IMG/VR virus record: IMGVR_UViG_3300034095_000783 | Coordinates: 1 to 28,509 of that record | DNA: 28,509 bases | DNA from: a virus | Reading direction: 5' to 3' (one strand) | Part shown: one piece after another, positions 17,109 to 24,336 of the stretch | How positions within the stretch are numbered: the first letter of the stretch is position 1 | Layout of the letters: each line of letters opens with the position of its first letter | Notes under the pieces: generated by a model | Told to the model about the DNA's origin: nothing | Database searches by the model: none | What the model saw: the letters and a program-made list of their open reading frames with translations, nothing else | Position numbers and translations under genes: made by a program

Positions 17109-17306
17109 ATGAACTCTCGATCAGAGTATTTCAAAGATCTTATTGCCGACTGCGTTCACGCGGTCAATGAACTTGACATTGACGAAGAACACCAAGGCGC
17201 CATCATTGCCGCGCTGATTCAGTCGGACAGCTACAACGGTTTGCGCAAAGCAATGCTGCAAGCGATGAACCCCACGTTCATGATGCAGCGGGGTGATCGG
17301 ACATGA
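17109..17306 (+). CDS. Small acidic helical protein before primase, function unknown
   Basis: The start at 17109 is set by CAGGAG with a 5-base spacer; the in-frame ATG at 17082 lies inside a hairpin and lacks a ribosome site. The 65-aa protein begins M-N-S-R-S-E-Y-F-K-D-L and is helical, with an acidic centre (L-D-I-D-E-E-H-Q). The stop overlaps the primase start by ATGA, so the two are co-translated. I recognise no family; a primase accessory role is possible but unproven. Confidence 0.65.
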   Translation: MNSRSEYFKDLIADCVHAVNELDIDEEHQGAIIAALIQSDSYNGLRKAMLQAMNPTFMMQRGDRT

Positions 17307-19618
17307 CTCGCCCCGAAGTGCTGGCGCTTAGCCTAGACAACATACCCAAAGACCTGCAAGCAATGGACCGCTGGGTCCTTTGGAAGAACGTGCAGCGAAG
17401 CAAGCCCAACGGCGAGAAGGTCTGGGCCAAGATGCCGCTCTCTGCAAAGGGCGGCGCGGGCAGCTCGACTGACTCGGCTACGTGGGTGTCGTTTGGTGCG
17501 GCCGTAGATGAATACCTGCTTGGCGATTACGACGGCATTGGCATTGTGCTTGGCGGCACGCTGCACGGGATCGACCTAGACGACTGCCGTGACCCGGTGA
17601 CAGGCTCACTAAGTGAGCTTGCCCAAGAAACACTCGACCGTGTGGAAGGCTACGCCGAAGTGTCGCCATCCGGCACTGGCCTGAAGATTTTCACACAGAC
17701 AAACCTAGACGGGAGTCGGACCAAAAAAGAGGCTGGCGTTGAGCTGTACAAAGACGGTCGCTATTTCACAGTGACTGGCCATGCGATCAACGGCCACGCG
17801 TCGATGCCTGTACTGCCGCAGGACCTAGGCTGGATGATTGCAAAGGTGTGGAATGAAGAGATGGGTGGGGCAGGGGGCGACGACGAAGACGGCTTCGCCA
17901 ATCTGAAGTTTGCACTTGATGGCTGGGAGCTTGACCGCGTGGTTGATGAAGTGCTCGTGCACCTTGACCCTGACGTGGGTTACGGCGAGTGGCTCAAGGT
18001 TGGTGCTGCACTGCACCACCAGAGCGGCGGTGACCCTGAGTGGCTGGATGCTTGGGACAACTGGTCTGCCGCATCTGGCAAATGGATCGAGGGCTACTGC
18101 GCTGAGAAGTGGAGCTCGTTTAGCCAACAGCGCGCGACTGGCCGGGGCGCCGTGACGCTGGCGTCTCTGCTGCACATCACCAAAGACAAGCGCGAAGTGG
18201 CCAAGCTGGACAAGCGCGATGTGGCCATGGCTGCGGTGATGGGCCTGATTGAGGGGTGCACTGAAATAAGGGATTTGCAAGAGAAGATCGCTGCTGGCAT
18301 TGCACACACTGCCGAAGTGTCGGACGTGGAGCGCGAACAGATCGCGGTTGCGATCCAGTCAAAGGCCAAGGACCTAGGTACGAAGCTGCCCTTGTCAACT
18401 GTCCGGGGGTGGGTTCGGGCGAGGGTCAAGGTCTCGGGCGGTTTCGTCAACTTGAACGATGAGGGTTATCCCTTATGCACCCTGCCCAACTTCTACGTGC
18501 TGATGGACAAGCTGAACTACTCGGTCCGCTACAACGTGATCAAAAAGGCCATCGAGCTGCTCATCCCCAACAGCGCGTTCACTCGTGACAACCGGGACAA
18601 CGCGGCCATCTCGCACGTCCTGTCTGAGTGCGAGATCGTGCGCATGCCAACCAAGCACGTTGCACAATTCCTGATCACGCTTGCAGACAAGAACCAATAC
18701 AACCCCGTGGCAACATGGATTGATTCGAGCGCTTGGGACGGTGTGTCAAGGCTCGACGACTTCTACGCCACTGTGCGGGTGCCGGCCGGCGGCGAGAAGA
18801 TGAAGCGCAAGCTCATGCGCAAGTGGCTCATCCAAGCGGTGGCTGCAGCGTTCAGCCCTGACGGCATTGCCGGCCAAGGCATCTTGACATTTGTTGGCCC
18901 GCAGAACATTGGCAAAACAACTTGGTTCCAGAGGCTGGCGCCGGCCCACCTTGACGCGGTGCTGACAGGCCACACGCTTGACATGCGGTCCAAGGATTCG
19001 ATCTTCATTGCCTTGTCCTATTGGATCGTCGAGCTGGGTGAGCTTGACGCGACGTTCTCAAAGTCTGAGATCAGCGCGCTGAAGTCATTCACAACGCAGG
19101 CCATGGACAAGCTGCGCAGGCCGTACGCCGCGACCGAATCGAACTTTGGTCGTCGCACAGTGTTTGGCGGAACGGTCAACGAATCTCAATACCTGAGTGA
19201 CCCAACAGGCAACAGGCGATTCTGGTCGATCGAGGTTGACGGTTTCGATCTGGACAGCGGTATTGACATGCAGCAGCTTTGGGCCGAAGTGAAGGGGCTG
19301 TGGGTTGGGGGCGAAAACTGGGCCCTGAACATGCAAGAGATGGGCGAGTTGAACGTTCACAACGAGGAATTTACGGTGGTCGATCCGATCGAGGAGCGCG
19401 TGGCGGCCGCCTTTAACTGGTCGGAATTGGGGCTTGGAAACGATTTGTGGGTGACGGCAACCGACGCGCTGTTGAAGATTGGCGTGCGCGATCCGACAAA
19501 AGGGCAGACGATTACGGCCGGCAGGGCATTGAAGAAGTTGAACGGCGGTCAGCGCAAAAAGACGAACGGGCGTGTGGTTTTCTTGGTTCCTGCCGATGAG
19601 CCTGAGTTTTCAGGGTAA
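17303..19618 (+). CDS. Prim-Pol/PriCT-2/VapE-type primase-helicase
   Basis: The 771-aa protein combines three parts. Residues about 20-190 look like an archaeo-eukaryotic-type primase-polymerase domain, with I-D-L-D-D at 90-94 (D91/D93), S-P-S-G-T-G at 121-126 and G-R-Y-F-T-V-T-G from 152. Residues about 210-290 match PriCT-2. Residues about 470-720 are virulence-associated-E-like superfamily 3 ATPase, with Walker A G-P-Q-N-I-G-K-T-T at 532-540, Walker B-like W-I-V-E-L-G-E-L-D, and D-P-T-G-N-R-R-F-W-S downstream. Such proteins start replication by unwinding an origin and laying primers. The repeat cluster directly behind the gene is a candidate origin. The last codons and stop (TCA-GGG-TAA) contain the first repeat copy. 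Confidence 0.92.
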   Translation: MTRPEVLALSLDNIPKDLQAMDRWVLWKNVQRSKPNGEKVWAKMPLSAKGGAGSSTDSATWVSFGAAVDEYLLGDYDGIGIVLGGTLHGIDLDDCRDPVTGSLSELAQETLDRVEGYAEVSPSGTGLKIFTQTNLDGSRTKKEAGVELYKDGRYFTVTGHAINGHASMPVLPQDLGWMIAKVWNEEMGGAGGDDEDGFANLKFALDGWELDRVVDEVLVHLDPDVGYGEWLKVGAALHHQSGGDPEWLDAWDNWSAASGKWIEGYCAEKWSSFSQQRATGRGAVTLASLLHITKDKREVAKLDKRDVAMAAVMGLIEGCTEIRDLQEKIAAGIAHTAEVSDVEREQIAVAIQSKAKDLGTKLPLSTVRGWVRARVKVSGGFVNLNDEGYPLCTLPNFYVLMDKLNYSVRYNVIKKAIELLIPNSAFTRDNRDNAAISHVLSECEIVRMPTKHVAQFLITLADKNQYNPVATWIDSSAWDGVSRLDDFYATVRVPAGGEKMKRKLMRKWLIQAVAAAFSPDGIAGQGILTFVGPQNIGKTTWFQRLAPAHLDAVLTGHTLDMRSKDSIFIALSYWIVELGELDATFSKSEISALKSFTTQAMDKLRRPYAATESNFGRRTVFGGTVNESQYLSDPTGNRRFWSIEVDGFDLDSGIDMQQLWAEVKGLWVGGENWALNMQEMGELNVHNEEFTVVDPIEERVAAAFNWSELGLGNDLWVTATDALLKIGVRDPTKGQTITAGRALKKLNGGQRKKTNGRVVFLVPADEPEFSG

Positions 19619-19829
19619 TAGGGGGCCTATTACCCTGCCTATTACCCTGCCCTATTACCCTGACTTAAGTCCTTGAAATCATTGAAGAATAAGGTAGTTA
19701 GGGTAATAAGGGTAATAGAAAAAGATATACATATTTTGGAAAGATGATAGTTGACAGTTGTGGCAAATGTTAGTGTTTCCCAAAGGTATATATAGGAAAT
19801 GCATTGCCCTGTAATGCCCTATTACCCTG
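19611..19829. repeat. Iteron-like TATTACCCTG repeat cluster with AT-rich stretch (candidate origin/operator)
   Basis: TATTACCCTG occurs at 19628-19637, 19640-19649, 19653-19662 and 19820-19829, and as its exact complement at 19611-19620. Two further inverted partial copies (GGGTAATA) lie at 19701-19708 and 19710-19717. The three tandem copies are spaced 12 and 13 bases apart. An AT-rich stretch (about 19718-19800) lies between the inverted copies and the last direct copy. This gap of about 225 bases between primase and VRR-NUC holds no gene. The arrangement fits iterons plus an unwinding region next to the initiator gene. A multi-copy operator is the alternative. Confidence 0.7.
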
Positions 19830-19843
19830 CGATTGGAAAAGAG

Positions 19844-20110
19844 ATGTTGGAGAAGAAAATTGAGGAGCGGTTGAGGAAGAAGGCCAAAGAGGCTGGTGGG
19901 CTGGCGGCCAAGTGGGTGTCGCCGTCCATGAGCGGGGTGCCTGACCGGATTGTTTTTCTGCCGGGGGGCAAGATTATTTTTGTGGAGCTGAAGCGGCCGG
20001 GCGAAAAGCCAACACCACTTCAAAACCGAATCATTGAAATACTGAGGGAACTGGGCGCCGATGTGCGCGTGGTCGACTCGATGGAGAAGGTAGATGAAAT
20101 TTTCAGCTAG
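19844..20110 (+). CDS. VRR-NUC domain nuclease
   Basis: The 88-aa protein is a stand-alone VRR-NUC (PD-(D/E)XK) nuclease. Visible residues: G-V-P-D-R with D34, F-V-E-L-K with E48 and K50, and Q60 in T-P-L-Q. The family includes FAN1-type and phage flap or Holliday-junction nucleases. I chose the ATG at 19844, where homologues begin, with GGAAAAG before it. The earlier in-frame ATGs at 19799 and 19814 would translate an iteron copy and lack good sites. The 3' end overlaps the helicase gene by 17 bases, and the two proteins commonly occur as a pair in phages. Confidence 0.9.
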   Translation: MLEKKIEERLRKKAKEAGGLAAKWVSPSMSGVPDRIVFLPGGKIIFVELKRPGEKPTPLQNRIIEILRELGADVRVVDSMEKVDEIFS

Positions 20111-21407
20111 ACCGGCGCAAGCCGTAACAATTCAAAGGATGCTGGACGAGACTTACCAGCTGATTGCGCTTCGCATGGGCGCCGGAAAGACAGTGGCCAC
20201 CCTGACTGCGGTCCAGAGGCTAGGGTTGAAGACCCTTGTGGTGGCGCCTAAACGGGTCGCAGAGCTCGTGTGGCACACGGAAGCGGCTAAGTGGGACCAC
20301 CTATCAGGCTTACGCGTATCGAAGGTCCTAGGGCCGCTTAAGCAACGAGCAGAGGGGTTATTGACGGAGGCCGACGTGTACGTGATCAACCGGGAGAACT
20401 TCAGTTGGCTGGTGGATCTGGTCAAAGAGAGCAAAGAGCCTTGGCCTTTTGAGTGCGTGGTGATCGACGAGAACCGGGGCTTCAAGGACCGGGGCAGCAA
20501 AGCGTGGCAGGCATTGAAGTCGGTGCGCAGCCAGATCCAGAAGCTGTACATCCTGACAGGCACGCCAGATCCCAACGGCGATTTGTTGGACCTGTGGGCG
20601 CAGATCAGCATCATGGACAACGGCAAGAGACTGGGCACCGGGATCACCAAGTACCGGGACAAGTGGTACGTGCCAGACAAACGCAATGGCCAAACGATCT
20701 ACAGCTGGAAGCTCAGGAAGGGCGCAAGGCAAGAGATTCAAGAAGCGGTGAGGGATGTGATGGTCAGCGTAGACAGCGGCGTTGAGATGCCAGAGCGCAT
20801 CGACAACGTGGTCCAAGTGACGTTTGACATGGGGCGATACCGCGACATGGAACAGACCATGGTGAGCGGAGCCGTGATGGCGGTCAACGCAGCGGTGCTG
20901 GCCGGCAAGCTGGGGCAGATGGCCAACGGCGCGGTGTACGACGACAACCGGGTTGTGCACCCGATACATGACGCCAAGCTGGATGCACTTGAAGAGATCG
21001 TGGATCAGGGCGAGCCGGTGCTTTGCTTTACCGCGTACGTGCACGACATGGACCGAATCAAGGCAAGGTTTCCAGACGCGGTGCAGTTTGATGGCGAGGC
21101 TTCATTGGCCCGCTGGCAGGCCGGAGAGATCAAGTTGATGGTGATGCACCCAGCAAGCGGCGGTCACGGCGTGGACGGCCTTCAGGTGGGCGGCAATGTG
21201 GCTGTTTGGTTTGGCCTGCCTTTCAGTTTGGACCTGTACGAGCAGGCCAATGCAAGGCTTCACAGGTCTGGCCAAAAGAATGAGGTCGTTGTGCACCACC
21301 TTGTGGCTGTTGGCACAATCGACGAAAGAATCATGGCGGTGCTTGCAAGCAAGGGCAACATGCAGCAAGCACTGATCGACGCGGTCAACGAAGCAAAGGG
21401 GAGATGA
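20094..21407 (+). CDS. SNF2-type superfamily 2 helicase
   Basis: The 437-aa protein carries the SF2/SNF2 motifs: I as M-G-A-G-K-T (28-33), II as V-V-I-D-E-N-R (D125-E126), III as T-G-T-P (155-158), a region V-like A-S-G-G-H-G-V-D-G-L-Q, and VI as Q-A-N-A-R-L-H-R-S-G-Q (about 383-393). Motif II is D-E-N-R instead of the usual D-E-A-H or D-E-S-H. Such phage helicases are thought to remodel DNA-protein or branched structures, and they accompany VRR-NUC. The ATG lies inside the nuclease gene after GGAGAAGGTAG. The stop overlaps the next start by ATGA. Confidence 0.93.
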   Translation: MKFSARPAQAVTIQRMLDETYQLIALRMGAGKTVATLTAVQRLGLKTLVVAPKRVAELVWHTEAAKWDHLSGLRVSKVLGPLKQRAEGLLTEADVYVINRENFSWLVDLVKESKEPWPFECVVIDENRGFKDRGSKAWQALKSVRSQIQKLYILTGTPDPNGDLLDLWAQISIMDNGKRLGTGITKYRDKWYVPDKRNGQTIYSWKLRKGARQEIQEAVRDVMVSVDSGVEMPERIDNVVQVTFDMGRYRDMEQTMVSGAVMAVNAAVLAGKLGQMANGAVYDDNRVVHPIHDAKLDALEEIVDQGEPVLCFTAYVHDMDRIKARFPDAVQFDGEASLARWQAGEIKLMVMHPASGGHGVDGLQVGGNVAVWFGLPFSLDLYEQANARLHRSGQKNEVVVHHLVAVGTIDERIMAVLASKGNMQQALIDAVNEAKGR

Positions 21408-21865
21408 TGTTCAAAGAGCGGATCACAAAAGCGCAGGTGTCAAAGAATCTGGGCGAGGTCCCGGTCAACGAGATCGGGGACATTGACTTGGTGAGGGCTT
21501 GTGGGATGGCTGGCGCGACTAACCCGCTGGGGCTGGCAATTTGGCGGTGGCGCTACGCGGGTGACACGCGAGAAGTGTTTCACATTGCAGAGGCTTTGGT
21601 TGACATGGGCCACGACCCGTTGACGGTCTACAACGTGATGCACCACTTGTCCAAGGACGTGTGCCCTGTGTGTCATGGCAGGGGCTACAGCGTGATCAAA
21701 GGGGCGCCGGTCTTGAGCAATGAGATTTGTTTGGACTGCAAGGGCGTGGGGCGGAAAGAATTAAAAGGTGAAGCAGAAACAAAATTGGCCGCCGCAATCA
21801 CCCGCATGGAGCAGGAGATTGCAGCGGCCATCATGAAGAAGTTAGCTAGGCAGATTGAGTTCTGA
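21404..21865 (+). CDS. Zinc-finger protein resembling lambda Q antiterminator
   Basis: The 153-aa protein has two CxxCxGxG units: C-P-V-C-H-G-R-G at 87-94 and C-L-D-C-K-G-V-G at 109-116. From memory, the lambda Q zinc finger has the same spacing style, with C-R-D-C-H-G-T-G and C-G-R-C-K-G-V-G, followed like here by a helical C-terminus. Q loads on RNA polymerase at the late promoter and makes it ignore terminators. The window contains a late promoter followed directly by a terminator (26404-26503), which is what a Q-type protein would act on. DnaJ-type zinc fingers share the motif, so a different small zinc-binding protein remains possible. The gene ends the rightward early operon and overlaps a convergent gene by 20 bases. 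Confidence 0.6.
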   Translation: MMFKERITKAQVSKNLGEVPVNEIGDIDLVRACGMAGATNPLGLAIWRWRYAGDTREVFHIAEALVDMGHDPLTVYNVMHHLSKDVCPVCHGRGYSVIKGAPVLSNEICLDCKGVGRKELKGEAETKLAAAITRMEQEIAAAIMKKLARQIEF

Positions 21866-22241
21866 TTACTTGGTTGCAGCAAGGGCAAACGTTTTTGTCT
21901 TCACGGCGCTTGATGGCGCGGTGAACAGCGGACTGGTTGATGCCAAGAGCCTTGGCTGCAGCGTAGACCGTCATGCTGTCGTTCTCAACAAGATCGATGG
22001 CCATCATGGTTCGTGACTTAGTAGCTGGGTCAAGGTCTTTGTCTTTAGACCAAACAGCCACAGCAGTCTCGGGCCATTCATCGGGCTTGGTCGTGTAAGC
22101 TGAAGCAGAGATCTGGCCCGCGTTGTCCCAAGCAACAAGGTACTTGGTCATTGGGTTCTCTGACGTTTCGCGAAGTTTCTTTTTAAGGTTTTCTGACCAG
22201 CCGTTGATTTGTAAAAACTCGTCAAGAGTTTGATGTTTCAT
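21846..22241 (-). CDS. Helix-turn-helix protein with C-terminal zinc-ribbon-like cysteines
   Basis: The 131-aa protein starts at 22241, where AAAGGAAAA precedes the ATG and ATGA overlaps the upstream 42-aa gene. The N-terminal 85 residues are mixed and unrecognised (M-K-H-Q-T-L-D-E-F-L). A helix-turn-helix follows (V-Y-A-A-A-K-A-L-G-I-N-Q-S-A-V-H-R-A-I), then a cysteine cluster V-C-P-C-C-N-Q. The HTH resembles those of phage regulators and recombinase N-termini. It is the last gene of the accessory array and is convergent, with overlapping 3' ends, to the Q-like gene. It may regulate one of the operator-like sites in the window (inference). Confidence 0.7.
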   Translation of the reverse strand: MKHQTLDEFLQINGWSENLKKKLRETSENPMTKYLVAWDNAGQISASAYTTKPDEWPETAVAVWSKDKDLDPATKSRTMMAIDLVENDSMTVYAAAKALGINQSAVHRAIKRREDKNVCPCCNQVIRTQSA

Positions 22242-22366
22242 TTTATTTTCCTTTGTACGTATTTGGCCCAGCAAGCAGCGCACAGCCACTTGAGTCCCGA
22301 GATTTCACAGCCGCCTTCAGTCAGACGGTTCTTCTGACACTTGTTGCAGGTTCGCCAAGCGGTCAT
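22238..22366 (-). CDS. 42-aa four-cysteine zinc-finger microprotein
   Basis: This frame is too short for usual cutoffs. It encodes M-T-A-W-R-T-C-N-K-C, then C20, and L-C-A-A-C-W: two CxxC pairs (C7/C10, C29/C32) 18 residues apart plus one extra cysteine. This is a treble-clef or ribbon-type zinc site. Its stop overlaps the next ATG (ATGA). The start lies 50 bases inside the end of the 59-aa gene, with an AAAGGC ribosome site. Preserved cysteine spacing and the junction argue for a real gene. The function may be nucleic-acid or protein binding. Confidence 0.65.
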   Translation of the reverse strand: MTAWRTCNKCQKNRLTEGGCEISGLKWLCAACWAKYVQRKIK

Positions 22367-22496
22367 CGTTGTATGCCTTTAAAAGTTTTTTAGCCCGGTT
22401 TTTAATTCGCTGCCGAGCACGGGAGGTCTCAGCAGTGCCGTCGTATTCGGGCATGTTAAGCAGGGCCTCAAGAGCCCTGACAAAGTCGTCGATCAA
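22317..22496 (-). CDS. Small helical basic protein, TTG start
   Basis: The 59-aa protein probably starts at the TTG at 22496. GGAGG lies 5 bases before it, and TTGA overlaps the stop of the 26-aa membrane peptide. A GTG at 22508 is the alternative but has no ribosome site. The sequence is one acidic helix (F-V-R-A-L-E-A-L-L-N) and one basic helix (R-I-K-N-R-A-K-K-L-L-K), so a nucleic-acid contact is possible. I recognise no family. Its last 50 bases are shared with the zinc microprotein gene in another frame. Confidence 0.55.
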   Translation of the reverse strand: MIDDFVRALEALLNMPEYDGTAETSRARQRIKNRAKKLLKAYNDDRLANLQQVSEEPSD

Positions 22497-22573
22497 AACG
22501 GCCTCCACACCATGAGGTCCATGAAAAGAACGACAAGCCCGAGGGCGTATGTGATTGCGAACGCGTAGTTCAT
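22493..22573 (-). CDS. 26-aa membrane micropeptide
   Basis: The frame M-N-Y-A-F-A-I-T-Y-A-L-G-L-V-V-L-F-M-D-L-M-V-W-R-P-F is almost entirely hydrophobic with a short positive end, a single membrane helix. AAAGG precedes the ATG, ATGA overlaps the stop of the 117-aa gene, and TTGA joins it to the next gene. Without it, the well-placed ribosome site would have no gene. It may act on the host membrane; it is too short to identify. Confidence 0.6.
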   Translation of the reverse strand: MNYAFAITYALGLVVLFMDLMVWRPF

Positions 22574-22923
22574 GGCTTTACCTTTCCCAAGAGAAGTTGT
22601 TCTTCGTAAGCAAGTGAAACGATCTGATCCATTTTTGCGTCGATGGCGGCTTCAGTTGCAGCAGACACCAAGAAGTTGTATCCGTAGTTCTGCTTGATCT
22701 CCCGGGGCACACCGGGTATGCGAAACACGGTGCTGAACTCACGGGCCCGATTGCACAGGCCGTTGTTGTACAGGTCGTAGTAGCAGTTTACAGCCTTGCG
22801 AAACTTCTCAAGGTATTTGTTGGTCACCTTGTTGTCAGGCACTTCACCGATCGCGGGGATCAGGGTTTGCAGTGCATCGGCTTCGGCCTGATACAGGCCT
22901 TTGTTTTCCCAGTACGTACTCAT
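22570..22923 (-). CDS. Conserved-type phage protein of 117 aa, function unknown
   Basis: The protein begins M-S-T-Y-W-E-N-K-G-L-Y-Q-A-E-A-D and contains Y-Y-D-L-Y-N-N-G-L-C-N-R-A-R-E-F, a pattern I recall from hypothetical proteins of many phages in the same kind of early small-gene array. It is helical and soluble. Its start overlaps the previous stop by ATGA, and a GGAGG precedes it inside the upstream gene. No catalytic motif is visible. Confidence 0.75.
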   Translation of the reverse strand: MSTYWENKGLYQAEADALQTLIPAIGEVPDNKVTNKYLEKFRKAVNCYYDLYNNGLCNRAREFSTVFRIPGVPREIKQNYGYNFLVSAATEAAIDAKMDQIVSLAYEEQLLLGKVKP

Positions 22924-23258
22924 GCGGCCTCCTTCAAAGCGTAAAAAGCAAAGACGTCTTGCTTGATCTCAGCCCAACGCGCAACGGCGCGGGCTTGTTG
23001 AGCAGCAACGTTCTTGTCGGTGCAGCGAACTTTCTTGCCGATCTCAAGGACCTTGAAGTAATCGGAAAAGATGGCAAACGTCACAATGCCGGGCTGGTTT
23101 ACAAAACCAATGCTGGCGTAGGTGGACAAGTCACCGGAAGAGTTCTTCGACGTTGTAATGCTAAGCCGAGCAGTGCGGCCGTTGAGATCAAAAGTTTCTT
23201 TGGTCTCAGCTGTCCAGCTTTTGTTGCCCCAGCGTTCACGGCTAATAAATGTTTCCAT
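22920..23258 (-). CDS. Phage protein of 112 aa, function unknown
   Basis: I chose the ATG at 23258 because TTTTGGAG lies 8 bases before it; an upstream TTG at 23264 has poorer spacing. The N-terminal half is beta-rich (M-E-T-F-I-S-R-E-R-W, then T-F-D-L-N-G-R-T-A-R-L-S-I-T-T-S), and the C-terminal half is helical (A-A-Q-Q-A-R-A-V-A-R-W). The leader contains the third hairpin of structured element A. I recognise no family. Confidence 0.7.
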   Translation of the reverse strand: METFISRERWGNKSWTAETKETFDLNGRTARLSITTSKNSSGDLSTYASIGFVNQPGIVTFAIFSDYFKVLEIGKKVRCTDKNVAAQQARAVARWAEIKQDVFAFYALKEAA

Positions 23259-23277
23259 GGTCAATCTCCAAAAGGTT

Positions 23278-23352
23278 CTGACATCCGGTCAGATCGGTAG
23301 TGCGATCGCACTGCATAGAGCACCCTTGCAGGTGCCCTACACGCTACGATCA
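23278..23352 (-). ncRNA. Three-hairpin RNA element, copy A
   Basis: In RNA sense (minus strand) it begins with TGATCGTAGCGTG, whose TGA is the stop of the DUF932 gene. Hairpin 1 is TAGGGCACC/GGTGCTCTA (9 bp with one G-U, plus-strand arms 23331-23339 and 23316-23324), followed by TGC. Hairpin 2 is AGTGC-GATC-GCACT (23299-23312). After a 6-base spacer, hairpin 3 is CTGAC-CGGAT-GTCAG (23278-23292). The ribosome site of the next gene follows within a few bases. Copies B and C have the same order with compensated base pairs. Confidence 0.75.
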
Positions 23353-24306
23353 AGCAGGCATCAAAGCAGCCAGAGCGCGCTGCTTGAGGTCAGCGCCAGC
23401 GCCCCACTGAGAAGCCACGAAGCGGTTCTCGTCAGAGCGAGCACGGACGTGGTGGTCAGCGTACTCTGTGAACGCGTTGAGCAAGCCCCAACGTGTGCCC
23501 ATCACGCCGTCCATCTGAGCGCCCATACCGGCGCCGTTGAACAACGACAGGACCTTCTTGAAGCCAGCAGCTTCGCGGACCTTCTCGCCGTTGCCAAAGA
23601 TGTTCGCGGTGATCTCACCGGCTTCCTCTTCGAGCAACTCGATGTTGGCCAACTTGACAACGTTGTGACGGAAGGCGTCCCAAGCTGCAGTGTTCAAGCC
23701 CATGAATTCCTTAACGGATTCTGGATCAAACACAGAGCGGTGAGTAACCTTGATTGTCGACTTGTCAGCCAGCGCCATGGCCAGTGTGTTTTTGCACACA
23801 GTGCGCACGGTGGTGCGACGCACCTCAGTGGCCAGCGATCCGTCAGCGCTTGTGCTGATCAAGATGTAGCCGCCGATCTTGTCTGCCACAGAAGTGGGAG
23901 CAGCTTCGCCAATCTTGGCTGTTGCCCAGAAGCGTTTGCCACCGTAGATGGTTCCTGCTGCTGACAACTCCAAGCCACCAGCGCGTGCGATGTCGCGGAA
24001 GAATTCCACAACGTCACCCGGTTGAACAACTTGGTAGCGGCTGGACACGACACCGAGCGGCGCCTTTGTGTCAGAGCGAAACAGAACGTGCTGTTCTGGC
24101 AACTCCAACTGTGAGCCAGCGAAGTCAGTGTTGTAGCGAACGATACCGCGTTTGATTTTCCAGTCCATGCCAGCGGCTACGCGCCAAGCATCGAGGCTAG
24201 TGCCATCTTCGAGTGCTTGACCCAAACCGTGCCATGGTGTTCCGTCCGAAGCAAGGTATGCAAATTCGACGCGGCCATCAGCGTGAGTGGTGAGTTCGTG
24301 AGACAT
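23350..24306 (-). CDS. DUF932 phage/plasmid-like protein
   Basis: The 318-aa protein matches DUF932 (phage/plasmid-like TIGR03299) across its length. It begins with M-S-H-E-L, then T-P-W-H-G-L-G near residue 23, V-S-S-R-Y-Q-V-V-Q-P, T-T-V-R-T-V-C-K-N-T-L, and a C-terminal segment that includes G-T-R-W-G-L-L-N-A-F-T-E-Y-A-D-H. The family is common on plasmids and phages; the function is not established. It is by far the largest gene of the accessory array. Its leader has both the 18-base ribosome-site motif and element B, and element A starts on its stop codon. A long opposing plus-strand frame inside it looks spurious. Confidence 0.88.
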   Translation of the reverse strand: MSHELTTHADGRVEFAYLASDGTPWHGLGQALEDGTSLDAWRVAAGMDWKIKRGIVRYNTDFAGSQLELPEQHVLFRSDTKAPLGVVSSRYQVVQPGDVVEFFRDIARAGGLELSAAGTIYGGKRFWATAKIGEAAPTSVADKIGGYILISTSADGSLATEVRRTTVRTVCKNTLAMALADKSTIKVTHRSVFDPESVKEFMGLNTAAWDAFRHNVVKLANIELLEEEAGEITANIFGNGEKVREAAGFKKVLSLFNGAGMGAQMDGVMGTRWGLLNAFTEYADHHVRARSDENRFVASQWGAGADLKQRALAALMPA

Positions 24307-24315
24307 GATTAAATT

Positions 24316-24333
24316 TCCTTTAGGTTGGTTTAG
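24316..24333 (-). promoter_or_regulatory. Shared leader/ribosome-site motif, copy 3
   Basis: On the minus strand this reads CTAAACCAACCTAAAGGA, identical to the copy before the first replication-operon gene at 16531. It separates hairpin 3 of element B from the DUF932 start and includes its ribosome site. Confidence 0.6.
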
Positions 24334-24336
24334 ATA

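Noticed and set aside
19611-19829. CRISPR array
   Set aside because: Repeats are only 8-12 bases, in both orientations, and tandem spacing leaves no spacers.
20358-21044. A 228-codon minus-strand frame opposite the SNF2 helicase
   Set aside because: It is His/Val/Leu-rich shadow sequence of a motif-complete helicase and lacks a ribosome site.
22317-22340. Inverted repeat GTCAGA/TCTGAC as a terminator
   Set aside because: It lies inside two overlapping coding frames, has no T-run and is not repeated elsewhere in the array.
23122-23964. A 280-codon plus-strand frame opposite the DUF932 gene
   Set aside because: It is antisense to a recognised DUF932 protein, runs across element A and the gene start region, and its protein has no family-like features.
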